A DNA stretch of 64,000 nucleotides from NCBI GenBank assembly GCA_022495995.1, contig JAFEMH010000929.1, positions 516,096 to 580,095 of the forward strand. Reading direction: 5' to 3'. Numbering within the stretch: the stretch's first letter is position 1; every line of letters starts with the position of its first letter. The position numbers and the translations under genes are program-made. The DNA is from Adenophora triphylla var. japonica (Eukaryota > Streptophyta > Magnoliopsida > Asterales > Campanulaceae). Shown one piece after another: positions 22,346-32,385 of the stretch. Below the pieces are notes generated by a model that worked only from the letters and a program-made list of their open reading frames with translations, did not search any database and had not been told where the DNA came from.

Positions 22346-25300
22346 TACTTGATTTTTTTTTTTTTTTGAATGTTTCTTCTTCTGCTCGTATTCAATGTAG
22401 TCATCAATCCAGCATCTCTCCTCTCTATCTAAGAGCATGACTTGTAGTCTTTTGTACGCAGGTTCCTCGGCATAAACTACATATGGACTAGTCTTAGACA
22501 CATCCATGGTTGCCAGTTTGGAGAGAACGTCTGCGACTTGATTATCTTCCCTGCCTATTTGCTTGTGCTCGAAAACTCCATCTTCTTCGTCATGTCTAGG
22601 ACCAGGTCTCTATATTTCGCAAGGGTGGGATCTTGGGTGTTATATTCTCCCTTGACTTGTTTGACAACGAGTTGGGAGTCACAGAAAGCCGCCACTTTAG
22701 TTGCTCCATAGAAGGAAGCCAACTCAATGCCAAATATTAGAGCTTCGTATTCAGCTTGATTATTGGATGCGGGGAACTTGAAGCGGATGGCGTCTTGCAT
22801 AGTATATTCTCCTTCCGGGCTTGCTAGTACAACTCCAGCTCCGCTTCTTTCCTTTGTAGCTGATCCATCCGTATACAGGATCCAACAGTTGGATGGGAGT
22901 TCAATGGGAGAGTCTTTTTCCTCCGGTGCGTTTTGCTTCCGGGAGGTGGGGAGATGCTCACCCATAAAGGCAGTCTCGACCATGAAGTCAACCAATGGCT
23001 GTGCCAGGAGGGTCTTCCTTGGTTGGTAAATGATATCAAACTCAGTGAGAGCGATGGACCAATTAAGGAGACGTCCGGAGCCGTCCAACTTATGTAGTAT
23101 CTTCTTCAGCGGTTCATTTGTGTACACGGTGATAGGATGTGCAGAAAAATAGGCACGTAGTTTCCTCGATGCAATGACTAGTGCGTACGCTATCTTCTCC
23201 ACGTTAAAGTATCTGCTTTCCACGTCGGACAGTGCCTTAGAGACATAGTAGACAGGCTTCTGAATTCCTTCGTCATTTCGAACTAGGACAGCTGCGACAG
23301 CATGATCAGTGGCAGCTAGGAAGACGTACAACATCTCACCGGTAGTCGGACTGCTAAGCAAGGGAGGGGAACCCAAGTACTCCTTCAACCGGAGGAATGC
23401 TTCGGAGCATTCAGGAGTCCAGGAGAAGCTCTTGGTACCCTTCAATACCTTGAAGAAGGGCAGTGACTTTTCAGCGGATTTGGCGATGAATCTTCCAAGG
23501 GCCGCGATTCTTCCATTAAGTCTTTGAACCTCCTTGATGGTGGTAGGTTCCTTCATGTCAACGAGCGCCTTTATTTTTTCGGGGTTTGCTTCAATCCCTC
23601 TTTGAGATACCATGAAGCCTAGGAACTTTCCGGCCGTTACTCCAAACACGCACTTGCTTGGGTTTAGCTTCATGTTATTAGCTCGGAGGTTGTGAATTGT
23701 CTCTTCCAGGTCGGGAACGTGACTGCCTTCTTTGGTCTTTATGACCATGTCATCAATATAAGCTTCCATGTTGCGACCTATTTGGCTTGTAAAAACTCGA
23801 TTCACCATCCGTTGGTATGTAGCACCCGCGTTCTTGAGCCCAAAAGGCATCATGATGTAACAGTAATTTCCCCCAGGTGTTTGGAAGGCCGTCTTCTCAA
23901 TGTCCTCTTCCGCCATTTTTATCTGATGATAGCCTGAATAGGCATCTAGGAAGCTGAGAGTTTGATGTCCAGCAATGGAATCAACCAACTTGTCAATTCT
24001 AGGGAGAGGATAGCTGTCCTTGGGGCAGGCCTTGTTTAGATCAGTAAAGTCTATGCACATACGCCACTTCCCATTTTGCTTCTTCACCATAACTACATTG
24101 GCCAACCAAACGGGGTACTTGACTTCACGAATTATTCCGGCGCTAAGTAATTTCTGCACCTCTTCTTTTATAGCTTCCTCCTTGTCCCTTGCAAAATTTC
24201 TCCTTGTCTGGGAGATAGTTTTTGCCAAAGGATCAACTTCCAGGCGGTGGAGGGCTACCTCTTCATTGATATCCCTCATGTCTTCGACTTTCCAAGCAAA
24301 GACGTCAAGACTGTTTTTCAAGAGGGAGATGATTTTTTCTTTCTCTTCTGGAGATAATTGGCCCCCGAGCTTGATTTTTTGTTCAGGATAGTCAGGATTG
24401 ATGACTACCTCTTCCAGTTCATCTACAGGTTTTATTTCAGGACCGTCACGGAATTCTAGAGATTCGATAATGATCTCTCTAATTCTTCTCCCTTCATTGT
24501 CGTTCACGTTGAGGCCCTCCTCCTCCATAAGTTTATCAACATCGGGGAGACTGACCTTCCCTAGGTCGTGGTTGGCCCCCGAGTTCTGGCCGTTGAAGAG
24601 AACAGGGTCTTCCTCGGATACGGGCGGAACTATGCCTAGGTCATCTGCAATTTCTTGGACCATAGGCTCTTCCACAGGTACAGGTAGGACTATGCCTTGG
24701 TCATCTGCAATTTCTTGGACCATAGGCTCTTCCACAGGTACAGGTAGGACTATGCCTTGGTCATCTGCAATTTCTAGGACCATAGGTTCGTCCTCATCTT
24801 CAAGCACCTCACGAATATAGCTCATTCTGGAGCTAGTTTCGGTGGTTTTCTGAGACTTTGAGACCTTGATATTTTCCTCGGGGGTATCTATCTCCACACT
24901 TTTGGATTTCTTTCTGCTCTTCACGACATGTTCCAAGAAGTCTTTGGGGGTTGCCCTCACACATCCAATCCCAGCACGAGTGGGGAATTTAACTCGTTGG
25001 TGGGGAAGTGAGGCCACCATCCCAAGTTTAGCTTGACTCGGAATGCCTATGATCGCATGGTAATCACTAGTCAGATCCATGACTACGAAATTGACTGTGG
25101 CTTTGGCTAGGAAGGGATGATCACCGACTTCAAGTTCCAGCTCCACAGTTCCCTTGGCTCCAACCTTGTGATTGGTGAATCCTTCTAGCCTTCCGTGATA
25201 AGGCTCCAGCATGGTGTCTTTCAAGCCCATCTGTTGGAAGGCTGAATAATATAGGATGTCACGGGAGGCCCCCGTGTCAACAAGGAGTCTTTCGGATTCA

Positions 25301-27449
25301 ACATTGTCAATTCGGCCCTTTATCACCAAGGGTTGTTCACGAGCTGCTCGGCTTCCAGCCAACTCATTAGGAGAGAAACTAATGACCTCTTCTGCTTTAT
25401 GGATCCAAGCAGGAACATGGTATACTTTACTCAGCTCGTGGATCTGGTCCCTTAGTTTTCTGGTAGAAGTTACCTCTTCCCTTATCACATGTAACTTGGC
25501 CCTCGGAGGCCTGCGGTCTTCATCCTCGCTTTTGTCGTCATCTTCACTTTCCTCTTCCTTCCGCTTCCGCTTGTTGTCTTTTTTCATGACATAACGATCT
25601 AACTTTCCCTCGTCGACCCATTTTTGGATTATTTTCTTGAGGGCCCAACAGCCATCAGTGGTGTGCCTGTGGTCTTTGTGAAAATCACAGTATTTGCTCA
25701 TGTTACGAGGGAATTTTGGCTTGTCAGTCAGCGGACGGGGTGGAGGAAGGTCTACTAGCTGCATGATTTCAGAGATGGGTTTTGTAAGAGGGGTGAATTC
25801 AAGCTTCTCAGTGCTCCTTGTTCTATTTTTCCCTTTGGAACCTTTGCCGTTTCCATTATCATTCTGGCGAGTGGCTGTCGCCTCTGTTTCTGTCTTGTCG
25901 CCTCCCCTTTTCTTTGTTTTATCTTCAGCCATGGAAATGGCATAAGCCACCTTGTATAATTCGGACTTTGTCTGAGGTTCCCGGGCTGAGAGTTCATAAA
26001 CGAGGGGACCAGATTTTAAGCCAGAGTTGAAACAAACAATGACCTCCCTATCAGTGAGGCTCTCTTCAACCTGATCTGCCATTTTTCGGAACCGATTATA
26101 ATAGCTGAGGGTGGTCTCTCCCTTTCCCTGCTCAATGTTGGCCAAGTCGGCCAGCCTCATCTTCCTCTTACCAGCAGTGGCAAAGTGGTCCAAGAACATT
26201 CTCCTCATGCCTCTCCAACAATCGATGCTTCCTCTTTTAAGCTCACGGAACCAGGTCAAAGCTGTTCCGGAGAAGGTGCTCGCGAAAGCTTTACAGAGCA
26301 AGTCATCAGCAGTGGTGAGGAGATTCATAGTTTGTTCAAAACCTTGCACGTGGTCCTTTGCATCCGTAGTGCCATTGTACTTCTCAAAATTAGGGAGCTT
26401 GAGGTGAGGATTAGGTGGAGCCGAAGTTATCCTCAAGGAGAACGGACGGGTTGCCCAGTCATAGTCGTCGTCATTGAACTTCTTTCCCATCTCCATGTCA
26501 TCCAGTCTTTGCTTCAACAGCTCCCATTGCTTGGTTTCCACCCCCTTGTCGCTGCTTGAGCGGGTGCTTCGTTGGGAGCTTCTGATGGATTTATCCTTGG
26601 GGCGATCATTCACCCTACTGTGCTCCGCGTCATGTCGGTGGCTGTCCCGTTTGAAAGGGATCTTATCACGCTTCAGTTCCAGGTCTTGGCCTCCAAGTAT
26701 CATCCTGTACGGTTCCGGGGTCCTTGGTCTAGCAAATTCACGAACACGGGGACGGGGAGAATCCCGACGATGCCGAGGAAGAGGAGAATCATGGCGGGAT
26801 CGGCGAGGACGAGGAGAATCTGGACGCCGGGGTGCTATGACTAGACGAGGTGGTGACATTCGCCTGTTCAGACTGAGCCTTGTCCTTAGGTCCCTTGAGT
26901 TCACCTCCTCTTCCCTGGGAGTCAATTGGCTTCTCAGGTCAACTACTTGATCCCTCTTCTTACTGTCATGTCGAGGACGAGTAGGTTCCCGGGGGGTAGT
27001 TCAGCAGTCTTGAGGAGAGGAGCTCGTTGCTCACCTTGTTCCCTTTCTAAGGGTTTGCCCACGGATGGCCTGGTGAATTCAGCCATGGAATGCTCTGGGT
27101 CCAATTGCAAAAGAGCAGCCTGTGTTTCATACATTCTTTGCAATGTCTCCATTTGCCTATGTAACAAAGAGCGTCGGTCAATGGGTTGACTTCCTCCTGC
27201 TTGACCTGCGTCGGCATTCTTTATTTTCTTCCTTCCCACTTGCTTTTCGCGGGCACGAGTGGGACGAGGAAGCTCAGCGCCTTCTCCCTCGGCATTCACC
27301 TGACCCTTAGAACGAAGGGTCATGGAGAGGGGAGGAGGGGCATCTGACTGAGGTAGAGGAGGAGGAGGAGGCATCTCCTCGGCTCCAGTATTCCCCCCAT
27401 TCACTTGGGTAGGGTCCTCAGCCGTAACACTCGTAAACTGTCCGTCCAT
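22334..27449 (-). pseudogene. gag-pol of the gypsy element, frameshifted and lacking integrase
   Basis: The minus-strand gag starts at 27449 (MDGQFTSVTAED). That frame ends at 26943, and the natural continuation is in a second frame (26925-22555, 1456 codons). The shift lies near 26990-26997, in a run of six G/C. Order: coiled-coil and gag domain (about 26430-25880); a Tat-type YC-FH-H-C zinc motif (about 25650); protease with DTGAS (near 25270); reverse transcriptase with YIDD (near 23750); RNase H starting TDGSA (near 22860). A second frameshift near 22575-22590 moves the RNase H tail (EHKQIGREDNQVADVLSKLA) to another frame, which runs out near 22334 in a poly-A run. The integrase is missing altogether. 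Expected location is cytoplasmic virus-like particles. Confidence 0.88.
24600..24785. repeat. 60-bp tandem triplication inside pol
   Basis: Three in-frame units of 60 bp between protease and reverse transcriptase; the second and third differ at one base (24661-24720 against 24721-24780). They encode an acidic 20-residue repeat containing EEPMVQEIADDQGIVLPVPV. This linker region is usually poorly conserved. Confidence 0.85.
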
Positions 27450-27773
27450 TGTAAGTCAACAGCAAACTACCAAGCGTAAATTTTCCAAAAATCACAATTT
27501 CCAATATATCCAAATTTCTGGCCAAAATTAGGGCAAATTTTGACCCCAAACCCACAGCTAATTGCGATTTTTTCAACACAAAAATTTCAGGCCAGAAAAT
27601 TTGATTCAGACGCGAACAGGCAGATTCCGACCGAATTTTTGCAGAATCCGGCGGTAATTAGAACAGAACCCAAACAGTCCAGAAATTTCGTTCAATCAGT
27701 AGAAAAATTCCGGCAAGAAATTTGGCTTTTAGCGAGCGTTTTTCAGGCCAAACAAAGGGTGTTTGAATCGATT

Positions 27774-27791
27774 TCCCGGCAATGAAACCAA
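27774..27791 (-). other. primer-binding site of the gypsy element (degenerate)
   Basis: On the minus strand, directly after the 5' LTR, TTGGTTTCATTGCCGGGAA appears. Its second half (TTGCCGGG) resembles a tRNA-Asp-type primer site. The match is imperfect. Confidence 0.4.
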
Positions 27792-27792
27792 T

Positions 27793-28559
27793 TGATGATT
27801 CCAAAATCGTCAAATTAGCCCAACTCCAAGCGATGATTGCTCCGGTGATTGCAAGGCCTGAAAATAAGAGAAAACACGTAAACTAAGCCGGGGCGGATCC
27901 GGCTAAAGGCCCTCTGGCGTGAGAATAAGTTCACGGTTTGTATGTGAGAAAACAAATTGACAGAGTTTTCCCAAGGTAAAAAGTAACGTACCAAATAATG
28001 AGCCATGGGGCTTGTATTTATAGGGATGGATTAATAGAATCCATGTTGGAGTGAACTTGTAAAGAGATAAAATATAATCCTAAGAGAATTATATCTGGTA
28101 AGGAGTCATTGTTTGACTTGAATTGGTGTTGGTAATTATAATGCTGATTGGATCATGACTGTATAATCCTTGTTAAATAAGGACTGTGTAATCTGCTAGC
28201 CGGAACGCCGAGGAACATAAATGTTTTACCTCGTCCTCAACAAAATAGGTCGAGGTGAATGATTCTGCTTCCTCGTCATTTGGTGATTACCAGACACGTA
28301 AATATGTCGGGGTAAATGATTGTGTTTCCTCGTCACTTGAGGATATACCGAGGTAAGAACTTTTCCCTACTCGTCACTTATGACATCTCGGGATATGACG
28401 GTTCAAGCATGATGATATAATGCCGAAGTGGATGATCCTCGTCATACGAGGAAAGTTTTCCTCGGCCCTGATACTTGGGTGTGGTATTATGTTTATGGCC
28501 CAATCCCTTTGGGCCCAGCTCGGTCAAACCCATATTTGTATCTCGGTTTATACCGTTCA
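27793..28559 (-). repeat. 5' LTR of the gypsy element
   Basis: 767 bp, TG...CA on either strand, pairing with 19532-20298. The promoter for gag-pol should lie here, reading leftward; on the minus strand a TATAAATACAAGC box occurs at about 28012-28024. Confidence 0.9.
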
Positions 28560-28956
28560 AAGAAATTTTCGTTCGGTTCACGGTTTCGGTTCCGGTCCGG
28601 TTCACCATTTTTGTGACCCTTAACCGGCTCTTATTCAAATCGGTTCCGGTTACCCCGATTCCGATTTTTGTGGCGATTCATGACGATTCCGAACTTTTCC
28701 GATCTGATTCCGATTCAATTTTTCGATTTTGATCCGATTTCGATTCGATTTGGCCATCCCTACTTACGCGTAAAAATAAAATCCATAAAAAGCCAAGAAA
28801 CATAAAACCGATAAACTTTGTCGCCTAGTGGGGGAAAGCTAAACTTACACGCCGTTGTATCCAATGTCCATCTTCAACTAACGTCACCGTTTCATCATCT
28901 CTCTTCACCCGCTCAATGCCGCCTCGTCAACATCACTCTTCCCCTCTATCCTCCAA

Positions 28957-29851
28957 GGATATATTTATATACAGGGATCTTAAATACAGGGATCTAATTT
29001 GTTCCATCGCTGCCCCTGCCCGTCTCGTGTAAGTCTACCCGAGATGTCCTCTTACATCTCGGGTAGACTTACACGACATATCTCGACTCGTGTAAGTATA
29101 CACGAGACACATCTCGTGTAAACTCACACGAGACACATCTCGTGTGAAGTCACACGAGATATATCTCGTGTGAGTTTACACGAGATGTGTCTCGTGTATA
29201 TTTACACGAGATGTGTGTCGTGTGAGTTCACACGAGACTAATTTCGTATGAATTCACACGAGATGTGTCTCGTGTGAGTTTACACGAGACATATCAATAT
29301 CATCAGTATTCCAAATAAATCCTAAGCTCCCTCTCTTCAACGTCATTTATCATTTTTTCTCTCTCTCTCTCTATACAAACACACACATACACCATCTCTC
29401 TCTGAAACCTAACCCTAATCTGATGGCCCCCTCACTCCGACCATCGTCTCCAACTCAGGTAATTACTTTGATTTGTTAATTCACTTCAATCGTTCAATTT
29501 TGTTCAATATGATGCGTTTTTTTCTGCTTTTGAAACCCTATTTTGTTCAATTTTTTTTCTGGGTATTTTTTGTTCTCTTGCCTTATGATTTTATCTTCTT
29601 CTCTTTCGTCGCCCGAAATGAACGCATAGGTCACCGGTAAAATGGCGCCGTCGCCGTCGCGGTGCCAGAGAGAGAGAGAGAGTGAGGGGAAATGAACGCC
29701 ATAGGTAAAATGGCGCCGCCGCCGGTGCCAGAGAGAGAGAGAGAGTGTGCGTTTGAATGAAAGGAGGGAGGGGAAATTAGGTATATAAAGGGGCAAATTA
29801 GTAATTTCCCGGGATCCCTGTATTTTAAACTCCCTGTATTTAGAATTTGCC
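28957..29851. mobile_element. Mutator-like element with captured gene fragment (Pack-MULE-like)
   Basis: 895 bp flanked by the perfect 9-bp duplication ATCCTCCAA (28948-28956 and 29852-29860), as expected for Mutator-like elements. The ends begin with GG and form imperfect inverted repeats containing AAATACAGGGA twice on each side. Inside are a hairpin array (29020-29292) and, on the plus strand, a gene-like fragment: CT-rich leader, ATG at 29422, 12 codons and a GT donor (CAACTCAG/GTAATT). A duplicated segment with ATGGCGCCG and GAGAGAGAG lies at 29620-29745. No transposase is present. The element ends about 290 bp before the SnRK2 start codon. Confidence 0.75.
29020..29292. repeat. array of ACACGAGA/TCTCGTGT hairpins
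   Basis: About ten alternating copies of CTCGTGT and ACACGAG at roughly 13-14-bp spacing, so neighbouring copies form hairpins such as TCTCGTGTGAGTTTACACGAGA. The left part has a longer perfect inverted repeat, CCCGAGATGT...ACATCTCGGG. Confidence 0.85.
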
Positions 29852-30145
29852 ATCCTCCAACCACTGATACCCCCACACACACACACAGAGACCCAAAGAG
29901 ATAAATAATTAAATTAAATAATCCTCAACGCCGACCAGAAAATATCTTCTCCTCTCCCTCTCTCTCTCTAGAATTCTAGACAGAGAAAGTTCAAGCTCTC
30001 AAGCAACCGACTTTCAACCAATTAAATTCACTAATTGCAACAATTCAATCTTCATCAACACCTCGATCGATCCTCCGATCGGCGATCACGATCATTGAAG
30101 GAGTCAGGTAATGTGAGTGGTTGACGGAGGGACTACGGCGAAAAG

Positions 30146-32343
30146 ATGGATCGTATGACGGCCGGAGGAGTTAGTAATCCGGGGATGGACTTGCCGATCA
30201 TGCATGACAGTGACCGATACGATCTGGTGAAGGATATCGGGTCGGGTAATTTCGGAGTGGCTCGGCTTATGAGAGATAAGCAGAGTAAGGAGCTAGTTGC
30301 TGTCAAGTGTATCGAGAGGGGCGATAAGGTTAGTTTCGGGATTTAAATTAATTGGTAATCCAGTTCGGTATTTTTTGGTTAAAGGCCGTTTTTTTATGCA
30401 TAAATGGAAAGTTTGTTGCGTTTATAAATATGCTGCCTAGCTTAATTTGTTCCATTTTGGGGGGTTTCTTTCTGTTAGGGTTGCTCTAGGTTTACCATTT
30501 TTGGGAATTTCTTTTTTATTTTCAATTTTGTTTTCTTTTTTCGTTTTATAGCAGCGTTGATTTTTTGTTGGTTTAAAGTATGGTTAACTTTTGATATTCT
30601 CCTCATGAATGCGTTCTTAACTTATTATTGTCTAAGGGAACTTCTCTTTGAATTCGAACAATCTTTTAGTTTCTTTGATGAATAGTTAGAGTTATGGTCA
30701 TGGGATTGAATGCTTATGCCAGACTATGTAACATTGTGCTGTTTTAATTGTGAAATAGAGTTACCTCAAAAGAGAAAAAAAAAAACCTTGTTAGGGATTT
30801 ATACACTACCTCCATCTCATAAAGATGTTCCAATTAGCCATTTTTGTTTGTCCCAAAAAAATAGTCTCATTTCCAAAATTGTTAGGTTTAAATCATTGAA
30901 ATTCCAAAATTGCGAATCAAGGAGAGGAAGAGAGGAGAGGATGAGAGCCAACTATGAAAGAGTATGGAGTAATAAGTAAACCTCATTGAGATTAGTGATA
31001 AAAATGAAAATAGATTGTTAAATTGTTTGAATAGTTAAATGGGACTATCATTATGGGACGGAAGGATTATTTTTTCTAAATGAATGTCTAATCATTGAGG
31101 AAGTTACTAAATTCTCGTTCATCATACAACTAGTTCTAATTCACACTCAGACTAATGATGCAATACGGTGAGATCAATAAGGATTTTTATGTACTTATGT
31201 TACTAAAAGTGCTTAAGTTTAACCTTTTAGCAAATGTCCTTCAAAGTGAAACTTGGACAGTCATTTAGAGACAGAGGGTGTATTATACTCTCTCCGTCCC
31301 TCTCGAAAAGACACCAAATTGGCTTTGCACGGGAAATAAGGAGAGTGTAAGTGTTGTGAGTATGTAAAGTGAGGTAGGAGAGAGAAAGTGGATAGTTATT
31401 GTGAGTATGACAAGTGGGTCCCATGAATAGAGAATTATTAAAAAGTTTCAATTTAAGGTGTGTGCCTTTTTAAATGGGACACAAAAAATGCCAATTTGTG
31501 CCTTTTCGGGTGGGACAGAGGGAGTATACTATATAAAGCATTCCTAGAATTTTAATTTCTGCTGGATTATCGATTGACTGCTTAGATGGAGTTTATGTTG
31601 CAGATAGATGAAAATGTTCAAAGGGAAATCATAAATCACAGATCTCTGCGGCACCCTAACATAGTCCAGTTTAGAGAGGTTTGCTAATACTTGCCCTTTT
31701 CTCTTGTTATGTGTCTTGAACAAGGTGCTGCTTCTTACTATCTATCAATCTGCTGGATTTTGCCAGGTCATATTGACTCCAACTCATCTGGCTATTGTGA
31801 TGGAATATGCATCTGGAGGAGAGCTTTTTGATAGAATTAGTAATGCAGGGCGCTTTAGAGAGGACGAGGTTCATAATTCACTAATTATACGTAGCTATTG
31901 TTTTGTGCCAGGTGTATATGTTATCTATGTAACTTATTTGGTCATGTACAGGCTCGATTCTTCTTTCAACAACTTATATCTGGAGTCAGCTATTGTCATT
32001 CTATGGTAAAAAAAGATTTCTGAACTTTTTTTTCTTATCCATTTTCCCATGCTGTAAACAGCAGTTTTCTTATAATTGAGAACATATTTGGCTTATGCTT
32101 TTTTGGGTTGTCCTTGTTGAAGCAAGTTTGTCATCGTGATCTAAAGCTTGAAAATACATTGCTGGACGGAAGCCCTGCACCTCGTTTGAAGATATGTGAT
32201 TTTGGGTACTCCAAGGTAGTCTTTCTAAGTCTAGTGCTTATTTACGTCTTGTCTGTACCATAGCTTCTCTTAGTTGGACTTTAGAGGATCTTGAATGTTA
32301 AAATACATTGCAGATAAGCAGTTCTTGGAACTGTGGCAGTTAT

Positions 32344-32385
<42 letters not shown>

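Larger units (their letters stand above)
19532..28559 (-). mobile_element. Tat-like Ty3/gypsy LTR retrotransposon, complete ends, integrase missing
   Basis: A 9,028-bp element, transcribed on the minus strand, flanked by the perfect 5-bp duplication AAGAA (19527-19531 and 28560-28564). Both LTRs are 767 bp (19532-20298 and 27793-28559). Comparing them by eye I find six substitutions, so insertion was recent. Order on the minus strand: 5' LTR, primer site, gag, protease, reverse transcriptase, RNase H, then directly the antisense gene (20969-22345, plus strand), polypurine tract and 3' LTR. The roughly 1 kb expected for integrase is absent. Confidence 0.93.
19099..28762. mobile_element. hAT-type MITE split by a gypsy element
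   Basis: The two extremes carry the identical 14-bp inverted repeat TAGGGATGGCCAAA and are flanked by near-identical 8-bp duplications, CTTATGCG (19091-19098) and CTTACGCG (28763-28770). With the inserts removed (Mutator-like MITE 19116-19356 and gypsy 19532-28559) a MITE of under 400 bp remains. It is rich in the CCGGTT(C/T) subterminal word, like the one at 6366-6801. It has no coding capacity of its own. Confidence 0.85.

Noticed and set aside
23692..26950. Plus-strand frames opposite pol (for example 24020-24391, 24398-24820 and 26474-26950)
   Set aside because: Shadows of the gag-pol frame with Ser/Leu-rich content and no domains; unlike the antisense gene at 20969 they have no promoter or intron.
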